From an uncultured Porphyromonadaceae bacterium (lineage in GTDB: Bacteria > Bacteroidota > Bacteroidia > Bacteroidales > Muribaculaceae), in NCBI GenBank assembly GCA_902462525.1, contig CABQCA010000015.1:1-26224 (forward strand): a stretch of 26,224 nucleotides of DNA, in the 5' to 3' direction. The position numbers and the translations under genes were made by a program. The notes below the pieces were generated by a model that saw nothing but the letters and a program-made list of their open reading frames with translations, made no database searches and was not told the origin of the DNA. Positions 8,186 through 16,670 of this stretch are shown one piece after another. The stretch's first letter is position 1; each line of letters starts with the position of its first letter.

Positions 8186-9898
8186 TTATTCCCAGCCGGG
8201 GTTCTGCTTGAGGTTGGGATTGAGCTGGAGCTGGTCGACAGGCAGCGGGTGCAGATAGTTGCGCTGGCCCCACTGGCGGCCTCTCTCGAGGATAAGGTGG
8301 CCGTCGTCGTCGGTGCCCATGCCCGGATTGGCCCAGCGTGTGCGCCATTCGCCGATATGACGTATGCCGATGAAGTCCTGAGGCATTTCGGTTTCGGCTG
8401 TTTTCCAACGGCGGAGGTCGTCGATGCGGAAGCCTTCCTGGAAGAACTCTACAGTGCGCTCGCGGCGGATTTCGGTGCGCATGTCGAGGCCGTTGTCGGC
8501 AACGAGTTTGTTGCTAAGGGCGGGCATCTTGCTGTTCACACGGCGGCGCACGAGGTTGAGGCTGCGGTTGAGGTCTTCGTCGCTGATTTTATCGTCGCGC
8601 TCGAACACTGCCTCGGCATAGGTGAGAAGCACTTCGGCATAGCGGAGCACTGGCCAGTCGTAGCTGCCGTCGTTGGCGTTGCCGAGCTGACGTTCTGTAG
8701 CCCATTTCTGGGGGAAGTAGCCACTGCCCCAGTTGGGTATGAAGTTCTTGTATTCGGCGTGTGCCAGTTCTTCTTCGTCGCCGGTCCAGTTGATGCGGCA
8801 GCCTTTCTCGGAGATGCTCCAGAAAGTGTCGCCGGGACGCATCAGAGTGGTGCGCATGCGGTTGTCGCGGTTCTGCCATTCGCTCTGCACGGTCTCGTAG
8901 CCTTTGAACTGGCTCGATTTCTCGATGGGCAGACCGTCCTGGCAGAGGTACATGTCGGCCAGTTTCGCACTCACAAGCTGTGCGTTGGCGAGAACCTCGA
9001 CGTTCACGTTCTTGCCTATGACCTTGAGTGTGGGATCGTAGCAGCGCTTGATGATGTACTCCTTGTTGGCGCTCTTGGTGAGGCCGGCGGGGTTGCAGGT
9101 CACATCTTCGAGTATGAACATGTAGCGGTAGGCCTGCTCACCGAGGGTGGCGGGAGCGAAGAGCTCGAACTTGCCCGAGTTCATCACCTGTGCGGCTGCT
9201 TCGGCGGCGATGCCGCAGAGTTCCTTGCCGCGGGTCTCGTTGCCGCGGAATTTCTGCCATGTGCCCTCGAAGAGAGCCACGCGGGCCATGAAAGCCCATG
9301 CGCCTTCCACGCCTACACGTCCCTCGGCCACTTCTGCGGTGGGCTTGAGGTATGTGACGGCTTCGCGGAGGTCATTGATGATGAAGTCGGCCACTTTGCC
9401 GCGGTCGTCGCGCGAGGCGCTCATCAGAGCGTCGTCTACATCGATAGTGTGGTCAACGATGATGGCGTCGCCGAATTTCTGCATGAGATTGAAGTAGTTC
9501 CATGCGCGGAAGAAGTATGCCTCGCCGATGAACTGTGCGATTTCTGCACGGTTGGAATAGCCGGCGGCGTTTTCGAGCAGAAGGTTGCAGCGGCGGATAT
9601 TGTTGTAGGCGCCGGTGTAGTCGCCGTCGCCCTGAGGAACGGCGTTGGTACCGTTGGCGAAGGTGTTGACACCGCTTTTGTCGCGCAGGAGGTCGGAGCG
9701 CTTGTCGGCGTGAAGATTGTCGTAGATGGTATTGAAATCAGGAAGCCAGCCGTAGTAGATGTTTGCGAAACTCTCGAAATCGCCGGGCTTGTTCCAGAGG
9801 TCCGGTTCGGCGAGCTGGTCCTGCGGGTCGAGGTTGAGACACGATGCCGAAGCCATCGCCATCACACCCGCTGCTATATATTTGAATACTTTTTTCAT
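8186..9898 (-). CDS. susD-like: SusD/RagB-family glycan-binding lipoprotein
   Basis: A 570-residue protein from the ATG at 9898; the open frame extends 12 codons further into the susC end, but this start gives an intact lipoprotein signal (MKKVFKYIAAGVMAMASAS, Cys20) and lies 5 bp after the SusC stop with the A-rich leader TAACAACA. The sequence has SusD hallmarks: AEPDLWNKPGDFESFANIYYGW near 29-50, GEAYFFRAWNYFNLMQKFGD near 140 (the conserved 'GEA.FlRA..yf.L...fG'), WPVLRYAEVLLTYAEAVFE near 435, and a C-terminal RRERTVEFFQEGFRIDDLRRW block. SusD proteins are helical (TPR-like) lids on SusC that bind oligosaccharides at the cell surface. Together with SusC it forms the importer for products of the surface lyase. 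Substrate specificity cannot be read from the sequence. Confidence 0.95.
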   Translation of the reverse strand: MKKVFKYIAAGVMAMASASCLNLDPQDQLAEPDLWNKPGDFESFANIYYGWLPDFNTIYDNLHADKRSDLLRDKSGVNTFANGTNAVPQGDGDYTGAYNNIRRCNLLLENAAGYSNRAEIAQFIGEAYFFRAWNYFNLMQKFGDAIIVDHTIDVDDALMSASRDDRGKVADFIINDLREAVTYLKPTAEVAEGRVGVEGAWAFMARVALFEGTWQKFRGNETRGKELCGIAAEAAAQVMNSGKFELFAPATLGEQAYRYMFILEDVTCNPAGLTKSANKEYIIKRCYDPTLKVIGKNVNVEVLANAQLVSAKLADMYLCQDGLPIEKSSQFKGYETVQSEWQNRDNRMRTTLMRPGDTFWSISEKGCRINWTGDEEELAHAEYKNFIPNWGSGYFPQKWATERQLGNANDGSYDWPVLRYAEVLLTYAEAVFERDDKISDEDLNRSLNLVRRRVNSKMPALSNKLVADNGLDMRTEIRRERTVEFFQEGFRIDDLRRWKTAETEMPQDFIGIRHIGEWRTRWANPGMGTDDDGHLILERGRQWGQRNYLHPLPVDQLQLNPNLKQNPGWE

Positions 9899-9903
9899 TG
9901 TTG

Positions 9904-12900
9904 TTAGAAGGTAATGTTGGCACCGAAAGTCCAAGTGCGGTTAAACGGATAGCGCGACATATTTGTAACGGTCGAGGCGGCTTCGGGGTCCCATCCGTCG
10001 TGGATATGGGTCTTTTCCCAAAGGTCGGTACCGGTGATGTAGAACCGGAGATTCGTTATCACGTGCTGACGGTCGAGAATGTGCTTCGGCATGGTGTAGC
10101 CTACGGTGAAGTTTTTAAGACGCAGATAGCTGCCGTCGTTGACAAGGAAGCTCGAGCACTGGTAGTTGTAGTTGTTGATGTCGCTTGTGAAAGTGAGGGG
10201 GCAGTAACGGTTGTCCGGCGTCTCGGGGCTCCATACGTTGCCGTACCAGTGGTTCGAGCCGTTCTGATAGCGGTTGCGCATGGGTATCTGCCATGGATCG
10301 GAGCTGCCGTTGCCCTGACGGCGGTAGACAGTGCGCTTGGCGGCGCCCTGGAAGATAAAGTTCACGTCGAAGCCTTTCCACTCGGCGCCGAAGTTGAACG
10401 AGAACTGGATCTTGGGATCGTCGGTGCCCAGATATACGTAGTCTTCGGCAGTAAGCTTGCCGTCCTTGTTCACGTCCTCAAACATGTTGTCGCCCACGCG
10501 GAGCATGCGGATATTGCCCACCTGCGATGTCTCCTGATAGCGGTTTTTGTATTTTTCGAGCATTTCTTCGTCTTCGATTTTGCCGCAGTAGCGCAGGCCG
10601 AAGATGGAGCGCAGAGGATAGCCCTCGCGGTCGGAGCGCATGCCGGCCTGGATAACGCCGCTGCCGCCGCGGTCCACAAGCTCGTTGTCGGTGTAGGTGA
10701 ATGTGCCGCCGATGTGGTAGTTGACATTGCCGATGCGGTCGTCCCAGTTCACCTGGCCTTCGTAGCCCCATGCCTTGAATTTACCTTTGTTGCCTGTGGG
10801 TGCGGCATCACCGAGGATGCCGGGATAGGTGACGGCGATAAGCATGTTGTTGGTGTGCTTCCAGAATGCTTCGACAGTACCGCGCAGGCGGTTGTTGAAG
10901 AAGCCGAAGTCGAGGGCGACGTTATAGTTGTGGATACGTTCCCATGTGCGGTCGGTCGACACGAGCTTGCCGTTGGTGTTGAGTGTGCCCACGAGCTGGC
11001 CGCCTATGAGGTTGCCGCTTGTGGAGGCCATGTTGTAGAGGAGAGTGCCGTCGTAACGGTCGATACCGCTCTGGTTGCCTACATTACCGTAGGAGGCGCG
11101 GAGCTTGAGTTCGTTGATGTACTGGCGTAGGCCCTGCATGAAGCTTTCTTCGGTTATGCGCCAGCCGGCCGATGCGCCCCAGAAGAATGCCCAGCGGTTT
11201 TCGGGACGGAACTTGGAACTGCCGTCGTAGCGGGCCTGGCCTTCGATCATGTACTTGCTCTTGTAGTCGTAGTTGGCGCGGCCGTAGTACGACATGATGG
11301 CTTCTTCCCACTTGCCTACGTTCTTGAGTGTGATTTCACCTACGCCGTTTGGCACGTTGAGCGAAGGCTGAATATCGAGCGAGCTTGTGCCCGAACCTTC
11401 GTACTGCTTGAGGTTGTACTGCACACCTGCCATGACGGTCATGTTGTGGACGTCGGCGAAGGTCTTGTTGTAGTTGACATAGCCCTGCAGTGAATAGAAG
11501 TCGGTCTGCGACCATGTCTTTTCGTATTTGGTGTCTTTCTGCAGCGGGAATGTAGTTTCCGGAGTGTCGTCGTACTGGAAGAACTCGATGGGGAGGGTCT
11601 TGGTGTCGCGTGTGGCCTCGGAGTGGTTGTAGCCGAGGACGGCATTGGCGGTAAGACCGGGAATAATCTCGTAGCGGAGAGTTTCGCTGATATTGAGTGC
11701 GTTGACTTTCAGCTTATTGTCGCCGCCGAGTTCTACAAGCCAGTTTGGCGTCCGCCAGTCGCGGCCCCACGCATAGGGTTTGCCGGTAGCTGTAGAGGTG
11801 GGGAAACCGGGCTGGGCCGAATTGACCGTGAGTGCGGCACCGATCTGAGTGGGTGCTACCTGGTCCTGACGGTTATAGGCTATTACGCTCTGCAGGGTGA
11901 AGTTCTTGGCCAGCTCCATGCCGTTGTTCAGGCGCAGGTTGATACGCTGGTTGTTGTTGTCGCCCCATTTGAGGTTCGAGTCGTCGTACATATATCCCAG
12001 CGAGAAGCGGTAGGTGTTCTTGTCGGTTCCTCCGCTGATGCTCACTTCGTGCTGTGTGCTCCAGCTGTCGCCCCACATCACGTCCTGCCAGTCGGTGTCG
12101 AAGAATACCATTTCGTCGACATTCGACATGTTGAGGGGGTTGCCCTGAATCCACTGGTTTTTGTATTTTTTTGCCAGCTGAGCGTAGCGCACCCATGTGT
12201 CGTTTTCGCCGGCACCGTCGTTGGCCGAGGCCCAGAGGATACCGTCGGCCCACTGCTCGAGGCTGAGCATTTCGGCCGACAGACCGATGTGTTTATATGT
12301 ATAGGAGCCGTTGTAGTCCACTTTCACCTTGCCTGCAGCGGCTTTCTTGGTGGTGATGAGGATAACACCGCCGGCGGCCTTGCTACCGTAGATGGAGGCA
12401 GAGGCGTCCTTGAGGAAGTTCATGCTCTCGATGTCCGAGGGGTTGATGAGGCGAAGGTCGTTGACGCTTTCATACTCGATACCGTCGATGATGACCAGAG
12501 GAGCGGCGGTGTTTGCCGATACGGCGCCGCGCAGAGTCATGTTCCAGCTTTCATCGCCTGGAGCCGACGAACTGCGTGTCACGATGACACCGGGCACCTG
12601 ACCCTGGAGAGCCTGAACGGGACTCGAAAGGGTACCTTTGTTCTGCATGGCTTTATCGTCGACCACGGCTACAGAACCTGTCATGGTCGCTTTTTTCTGT
12701 GTACCGTAGCCCACGACCACCACTTCGTCGAGAACCGAGGTATTTTCCTGAAGGGTCACTCTGATGGGTGCGTCGCCAACGACAACTTCCTGCTCTTTGA
12801 AACCCACGTAATTGATTACTAAGACATCGCCTTTGCGGGCCTTGATGCTGAACCTGCCGTCGAGGTCGCATACGGCGCCTGTACCGGTGACGCCTTTGAT

Positions 12901-13098
12901 TGTTACCGATGCACCTATCAGAGGTTCGCCCGTAGAGTCGAACACTTCGCCTGTCACTGTCTGTGCGGCGGCCTGCGAGGCGGCCGCCGGTGCGGGTTCG
13001 GCCATCACACAAGGACTGCCCGCAAGCAGAGCGGCGGCTACGACGCTCGTAAGCACCGCACCGCGCAAAGGCAAGTTGGCATTAGATGTTTTTCGCAT
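9904..13098 (-). CDS. susC-like: SusC/RagA-family TonB-dependent outer-membrane transporter
   Basis: A 1064-residue TonB-dependent receptor. The signal peptide is cut near residue 33 (CVMA/E). A carboxypeptidase-regulatory-like domain spans about 47-120 (TVTGEVFDSTGEPLIGASV to VTLQE), followed by the TonB box-like DEVVVVGYG at about 124-132, a plug domain containing LQGQVPGVIVTRSSS and the SusC signature SIYGSKAAGGVILITTKK near 239-256, and a long beta-barrel ending in Phe (RTWTFGANITF). It imports oligosaccharides with the SusD partner, using TonB energy. There is no N-terminal STN domain, the part that in FecA-like receptors signals to an anti-sigma factor; this matters because an ECF sigma gene lies only 31 bp upstream without an anti-sigma gene. 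SusD starts 5 bp after its stop. Confidence 0.96.
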   Translation of the reverse strand: MRKTSNANLPLRGAVLTSVVAAALLAGSPCVMAEPAPAAASQAAAQTVTGEVFDSTGEPLIGASVTIKGVTGTGAVCDLDGRFSIKARKGDVLVINYVGFKEQEVVVGDAPIRVTLQENTSVLDEVVVVGYGTQKKATMTGSVAVVDDKAMQNKGTLSSPVQALQGQVPGVIVTRSSSAPGDESWNMTLRGAVSANTAAPLVIIDGIEYESVNDLRLINPSDIESMNFLKDASASIYGSKAAGGVILITTKKAAAGKVKVDYNGSYTYKHIGLSAEMLSLEQWADGILWASANDGAGENDTWVRYAQLAKKYKNQWIQGNPLNMSNVDEMVFFDTDWQDVMWGDSWSTQHEVSISGGTDKNTYRFSLGYMYDDSNLKWGDNNNQRINLRLNNGMELAKNFTLQSVIAYNRQDQVAPTQIGAALTVNSAQPGFPTSTATGKPYAWGRDWRTPNWLVELGGDNKLKVNALNISETLRYEIIPGLTANAVLGYNHSEATRDTKTLPIEFFQYDDTPETTFPLQKDTKYEKTWSQTDFYSLQGYVNYNKTFADVHNMTVMAGVQYNLKQYEGSGTSSLDIQPSLNVPNGVGEITLKNVGKWEEAIMSYYGRANYDYKSKYMIEGQARYDGSSKFRPENRWAFFWGASAGWRITEESFMQGLRQYINELKLRASYGNVGNQSGIDRYDGTLLYNMASTSGNLIGGQLVGTLNTNGKLVSTDRTWERIHNYNVALDFGFFNNRLRGTVEAFWKHTNNMLIAVTYPGILGDAAPTGNKGKFKAWGYEGQVNWDDRIGNVNYHIGGTFTYTDNELVDRGGSGVIQAGMRSDREGYPLRSIFGLRYCGKIEDEEMLEKYKNRYQETSQVGNIRMLRVGDNMFEDVNKDGKLTAEDYVYLGTDDPKIQFSFNFGAEWKGFDVNFIFQGAAKRTVYRRQGNGSSDPWQIPMRNRYQNGSNHWYGNVWSPETPDNRYCPLTFTSDINNYNYQCSSFLVNDGSYLRLKNFTVGYTMPKHILDRQHVITNLRFYITGTDLWEKTHIHDGWDPEAASTVTNMSRYPFNRTWTFGANITF

Positions 13099-13129
13099 GT
13101 TTTTGATATGATTGGTTAAAATAATAATT

Positions 13130-13642
13130 TCAAATAGCTTCCTTCATATACGTGCGGATGTCGCTGCGGCCCATGCGCAGATGGTTTTCCACTGTCCGGC
13201 GCGACAGCGACAGGGCGTTCGCTATGTCGTCGACACTGTGGTCCTCGTAGCGGCTCATTACATAGATTATACGCCGCTGCTGCGGAAGACACTCAACCCG
13301 GCTTTGCTCGAGGCTTTCGATGTCGCGTGCGACAATAGCGGAAACCGAGCTCCAGTCTGCCTCGCAGTAGCTGTTGCGGTATTCGTCGGCGGCTTCCCGG
13401 CCGCGGTAAATGCGGCGAAGGTAGTCGTTGACAAGATTTACCGATATTTTATATAGTAATGGAAGAATGCTGTCTTCGGCTATCGATTTGTCGTATTCCA
13501 GCAGACGCACCCAAACGTCCTGAGCAAGATTCTCGGCATCTTCAGCTGAGTTGATGCGCGAGGCAATGTAGCCGAGTACACGGCTGCTGTAGGCGGTATA
13601 GGTACGGGCGAAAAATTCGGTGCGGGAATCACAGTTTTTCAT
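13130..13642 (-). CDS. ECF-type RNA polymerase sigma factor of the polysaccharide locus, no anti-sigma neighbour
   Basis: A 170-residue sigma-70-family protein from the ATG at 13642. The frame is open to 13702, but that upstream codon overlaps the predicted promoter, so the shorter start is chosen. Region 2 spans about 8-82, with AEDAENLAQDVWVRLLEYD (33-51) and LLYKISVNLVNDYLRR (62-77); region 4 spans about 110-165, with SVDDIANALSLSRRTVENHL (136-155) as the helix-turn-helix. ECF sigma factors redirect RNA polymerase to special promoters, and in Bacteroides many control glycan loci through a partner FecR-like anti-sigma. No such gene exists in this window, and SusC lacks the matching STN domain, so another way of controlling its activity is implied, perhaps simply its level. 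It is followed by susC after 31 bp, so they are probably co-transcribed. The large regulator gene ends about 230 bp upstream. Confidence 0.9.
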   Translation of the reverse strand: MKNCDSRTEFFARTYTAYSSRVLGYIASRINSAEDAENLAQDVWVRLLEYDKSIAEDSILPLLYKISVNLVNDYLRRIYRGREAADEYRNSYCEADWSSVSAIVARDIESLEQSRVECLPQQRRIIYVMSRYEDHSVDDIANALSLSRRTVENHLRMGRSDIRTYMKEAI

Positions 13643-13699
13643 AGTATCACGACTGGGTTGATTGGTTTGAAGAACCTCGGTTTTCTGAGGTTCACGATG

Positions 13700-13731
13700 C
13701 AAAATTAGCGTGGCTTTTTTGCTCTGTCAAA
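13700..13731 (-). promoter_or_regulatory. Bacteroidetes-type promoter for the ECF sigma-susC operon
   Basis: On the minus strand TTTG (13731-13728), a 20-bp spacer and TAATTTTG (13707-13700) match the vegetative Bacteroidetes consensus. Transcription would begin near 13693, about 50 nt before the ECF ATG at 13642. The match rules out the longer ECF start at 13702 and indicates that the operon is opened by the vegetative sigma, not by the ECF factor itself. Confidence 0.7.
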
Positions 13732-13750
13732 CTTTTAACTCACTGATACA

Positions 13751-13771
13751 TTTCAGACCATTTTTTCAGAC
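13751..13771 (-). repeat. Direct repeat TTTCAGAC x2, candidate regulator site
   Basis: Plus-strand TTTCAGAC occurs at 13751-13758 and 13764-13771, a 13-bp period, about 20 bp upstream of the -33 element of the ECF promoter. Tandem half-sites just upstream of -33 are where an AraC-type activator would be expected to bind. Function is inferred. Confidence 0.45.
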
Positions 13772-13806
13772 AAGAAAGATGTAAATTGGTAGATTGTCAG
13801 ATGTTT

Positions 13807-13843
13807 AAGAAATTGAGATTCGAAGTATCACAAGAAATTGAGA
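13807..13843 (-). repeat. 12-bp perfect direct repeat AAGAAATTGAGA x2
   Basis: Plus-strand AAGAAATTGAGA occurs at 13807-13818 and 13832-13843, a 25-bp period, in the gap between the regulator stop and the ECF promoter, roughly 115-150 bp upstream of the predicted start site. It may be a second operator for the AraC-type regulator. Chance occurrence in AT-rich DNA is possible, but a perfect 12-mer within 40 bp is unlikely. Confidence 0.45.
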
Positions 13844-13874
13844 CTCAAATCCGACCCTGCCGGCGATGCCGCAG

Positions 13875-16658
13875 TCATTTTTTGAGGTCTTTCATGTACT
13901 CGGCCGGAGTGAGGCCGGTGATGGCTTTGAAGTGGCGGAAGAACGATGCCCGCGACGAGAAACCGCATTGTTCGGCCAGAGCCGAAAGAGTGTAGCGCGA
14001 GGTGTCGACGGCTTCGACCAGACGCTTGAATTCTTCGACCCGATAGCCGTTCACATAGTCGTAGAAACTTTTCTCGAGGTGCTGGTTGAAGATATAGCTC
14101 AGGTCGTGGCTGCTGCAGCCGGCGAGTGCGGCAAGGTCGGAACTTTTGAGTCCTGTATTGGTGTAAGGTTTCTCTTTTCGCATAACGGCGTCGAGCACTT
14201 TGAGAATGCGGCGGCATTCTTCGGGTGTGAGGCGTGTGGTGCGGTAGCGGTTGCGTTTGCGTTCTTCGACGGCATCGACGGCGCTTTGCATCAGCGATGC
14301 TGCCTCGGCACGGAGGCTGTCGAGCATGCGGCGGTGTTTCTGGTGGCTGTAGCTGTACCATGCCACAAGACCTGCACTGGTGATGGTGACAATGATAAGG
14401 GCCCACACGCTCCAGTTGATGCGCACGCCGCGCTTGATGGTGAGCAGAGTCTCGTTCGACACATCGCCGGGACGGCGCACACGCAGGGTCGATTCGCCGG
14501 TGGGAACGTTGAAGTAGGTTATCGGAGTACCCCCGCCGCTGAGGCGCCAGCTGTCGTCGAATCCGTCGAGTCGGTATTCCACATGGCTGTAACGCGGATC
14601 GGAGTAGCCGAGATCGCTCCAGTTCACGGTCAGGCCGTTTTCACTTTCTTTGAGACTGACTGTCGGTACGCCTTTGACGATGCTTACACGGCTCACTGCG
14701 CTGCGGCCTCCGATCTGCACATCGGTGATTACGGGGCCGGAGGCATAGTCGTCCATACTCAGACGGAGACGTTTGCGGTCGAGTCGCACAAGTCCCGAGT
14801 TATTGCCCATCCACAGGTTACCGGTCTCGTCGGCAACCGGCGGACAGAGCGTGAACACCATATCGGGCAAGCCGTCGGCATTGGTGAACAGTCGCTGACG
14901 CCCGTCGGGCGCTTCCATCAGGAGGCCTTTTTCGGAGCCGAACCACAGGTTGCCGTCGCTGTCTTCGGTGACGAAGGTTGTGGCGGCCACGCGGTCGGCG
15001 CCTTCAGAGTCGACCATACCGAAGTCGGTGAGAGGCATATTGCTGCGGAACACGCGTCCGCGGTCGGGCAGGAAGTAGAGTGTGCCTCTGCTGTCTTCGA
15101 AAACGTCGCGTATCTTCATCTTATTTACAAAACCTTCGGGAAAGCCTTCTGTCTGAATGTGGCGCCCGTTCCATACGGCCATGCCGTTCTCTGTGCACAG
15201 CCACCCACGGCCGGCGCTGTCGAAATAGATTTCGTAGACGTTTCCTTTAGGCAGCTGCGAGTTGTCGGAGGTGTAATGGCCGGTCATGACTCCGCCACTG
15301 TAACGGTACACTCCTGCGCTTGTGCCTATCCATATATTTCTGTCGGCATCTTCGGTGATGCAGAATATCGTGCCGCTGGCAAAGGGATCGGCAGGACCGC
15401 TGAAGTCGGTCAGCGACATATCGGTGGGATTGAAGACGTACATTCCGCCGTTGTAGGTGCCGATATAGTATTTCCCGTCGACCGGAGTGATGCAGAAGAT
15501 GATATTGGAGCGTATGCGGGGTGTGCGGAATGATGTCGAGCGCCCTTTCTCCTCGTCGACGTAGTAGAGGCCTTCGCGGGTTCCGATGAGCTTGCGGGGG
15601 CCGTCGACATTGACTGCGCGTACTGCCGTCGAACGGGTGTCGATGTGTCCGCGCCAGGCATATACATCGAAAATATCGCCGTAATAGGGTGTATAGTCGG
15701 CGCCGCTCTGATAGTAGCCCATCCAGAAGAGGCCGCGTTCGTCGACAAGCATCGAATAGATGGCTTTCGAGCGTATGTGACGTGAGGCGAACATCGGCCA
15801 AGCCTCGTCGCCGTCGATGCGGAATACGCCTTCGCCGTCAGTGGCCACGAACACCGACTGCGGATGCGCAGGGTCGACGCACAGTGCCGTCACCAGATTG
15901 TTGCCGGTCTGCGGCAGCGGGCGGAACGTTTTTTGTGCGAAAATATATTCCATCACCCCCGATCCGTAGCTTCCTATCAGAAGTCTGTCGCCGAGGTCTA
16001 TGAGGCTGCGCACCTGTCCGTCGGCTTCGAGTGGTATTCCCGACAGTTCGCCCGACGATATGTCGTAGCGGAAGAGGTTGTGCTGGCAGGCCATCCACAG
16101 ACCGTCGTTCGAGGCGAAGGCGAGAGCTGTCACTTCGTTGTCGCTGAACAGGACATCGCGGTGTATGAGTTTTTGCTCCAGAGTGCCGGTGGTCTGGTCG
16201 TAGATGAAGAGGCCCTGGGCTGTGCCGATATAGAGCTTGCCTGAGGTGTCGTGGACCAGCGAATACACTCTGAAGTTAATGTTTTCAGGCAGAAGAGGCT
16301 CAAGGCGTCCGTCATCTCTGGCTTCGAAAAGGCCGCTGTAGCTGCCGGCGAAGATGCGGTGGTCTCGGCCCTCGGCGATGGAGGTGACACGCCGGGGTTT
16401 CCCGTCATTGTTCGGAAAACTGTAGTTGAGCATATTGTTGCCGTCAAAGCGGTCGATACCCACACCGGTGCCGAACCAGACGAAACCGCGGGAGTCTTTG
16501 AATATCACGTTCACAAGTTGGTCGCTGAGGCCGTCGTCGGTTGTGAGAGAGCGGAATTCCCTTTCGTTGACAGTCTGAGCGATACAATATTGCATTGTCC
16601 CCGCAATAAAAAGGAGGACAAAAAATGTGTAAGATTGTATGACGGAGTGTGCTTTCAT
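13875..16658 (-). CDS. Propeller/Y_Y_Y membrane sensor fused directly to an AraC DNA-binding domain, no kinase or receiver
   Basis: A 927-residue protein from the ATG at 16658, chosen because it begins directly with a signal or anchor segment (MKAHSVIQSYTFFVLLFIAGTMQYCIAQ). Residues about 30-640 hold two-component-regulator propeller repeats (such as SRGFVWFGTGVGIDRFDG, GKLYIGTAQGLFIYD, DRNIWIGTSAGVYRYSGG), and about 665-735 fit a Y_Y_Y domain (VEYRLDGFDDSW). One transmembrane helix lies at about 751-770 (VWALIIVTITSAGLVAWY). The cytoplasmic part is only about 155 residues: a linker helix and an AraC-type domain at about 830-927, with helix-turn-helices SSDLAALAGCSSHDLSYIFN and ALAEQCGFSSRASFFRHFK. 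Typical hybrid two-component regulators of this sensor type are about 1300-1400 residues with kinase and receiver parts; both are absent. It probably senses an oligosaccharide in the periplasm and activates the downstream locus by binding DNA from the membrane, as SusR-type regulators are thought to do. Confidence 0.9.
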   Translation of the reverse strand: MKAHSVIQSYTFFVLLFIAGTMQYCIAQTVNEREFRSLTTDDGLSDQLVNVIFKDSRGFVWFGTGVGIDRFDGNNMLNYSFPNNDGKPRRVTSIAEGRDHRIFAGSYSGLFEARDDGRLEPLLPENINFRVYSLVHDTSGKLYIGTAQGLFIYDQTTGTLEQKLIHRDVLFSDNEVTALAFASNDGLWMACQHNLFRYDISSGELSGIPLEADGQVRSLIDLGDRLLIGSYGSGVMEYIFAQKTFRPLPQTGNNLVTALCVDPAHPQSVFVATDGEGVFRIDGDEAWPMFASRHIRSKAIYSMLVDERGLFWMGYYQSGADYTPYYGDIFDVYAWRGHIDTRSTAVRAVNVDGPRKLIGTREGLYYVDEEKGRSTSFRTPRIRSNIIFCITPVDGKYYIGTYNGGMYVFNPTDMSLTDFSGPADPFASGTIFCITEDADRNIWIGTSAGVYRYSGGVMTGHYTSDNSQLPKGNVYEIYFDSAGRGWLCTENGMAVWNGRHIQTEGFPEGFVNKMKIRDVFEDSRGTLYFLPDRGRVFRSNMPLTDFGMVDSEGADRVAATTFVTEDSDGNLWFGSEKGLLMEAPDGRQRLFTNADGLPDMVFTLCPPVADETGNLWMGNNSGLVRLDRKRLRLSMDDYASGPVITDVQIGGRSAVSRVSIVKGVPTVSLKESENGLTVNWSDLGYSDPRYSHVEYRLDGFDDSWRLSGGGTPITYFNVPTGESTLRVRRPGDVSNETLLTIKRGVRINWSVWALIIVTITSAGLVAWYSYSHQKHRRMLDSLRAEAASLMQSAVDAVEERKRNRYRTTRLTPEECRRILKVLDAVMRKEKPYTNTGLKSSDLAALAGCSSHDLSYIFNQHLEKSFYDYVNGYRVEEFKRLVEAVDTSRYTLSALAEQCGFSSRASFFRHFKAITGLTPAEYMKDLKK

Positions 16659-16670
16659 GGATTGTTTGTG

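Noticed and set aside
8249..9907. A 552-codon open frame on the plus strand opposite susD, and similar long plus-strand frames at 1390-2571, 5263-6540, 9898-11130, 11623-12822 and 13866-15533.
   Set aside because: They lie opposite clear conserved genes, have no recognisable domain and show the Val/Ala/Gly-rich composition expected from the complement of GC-rich coding sequence.
13643..13702. A longer start for the locus ECF sigma factor at 13702.
   Set aside because: It would overlap the -7 element of a full consensus promoter, and the added residues do not belong to the sigma family.
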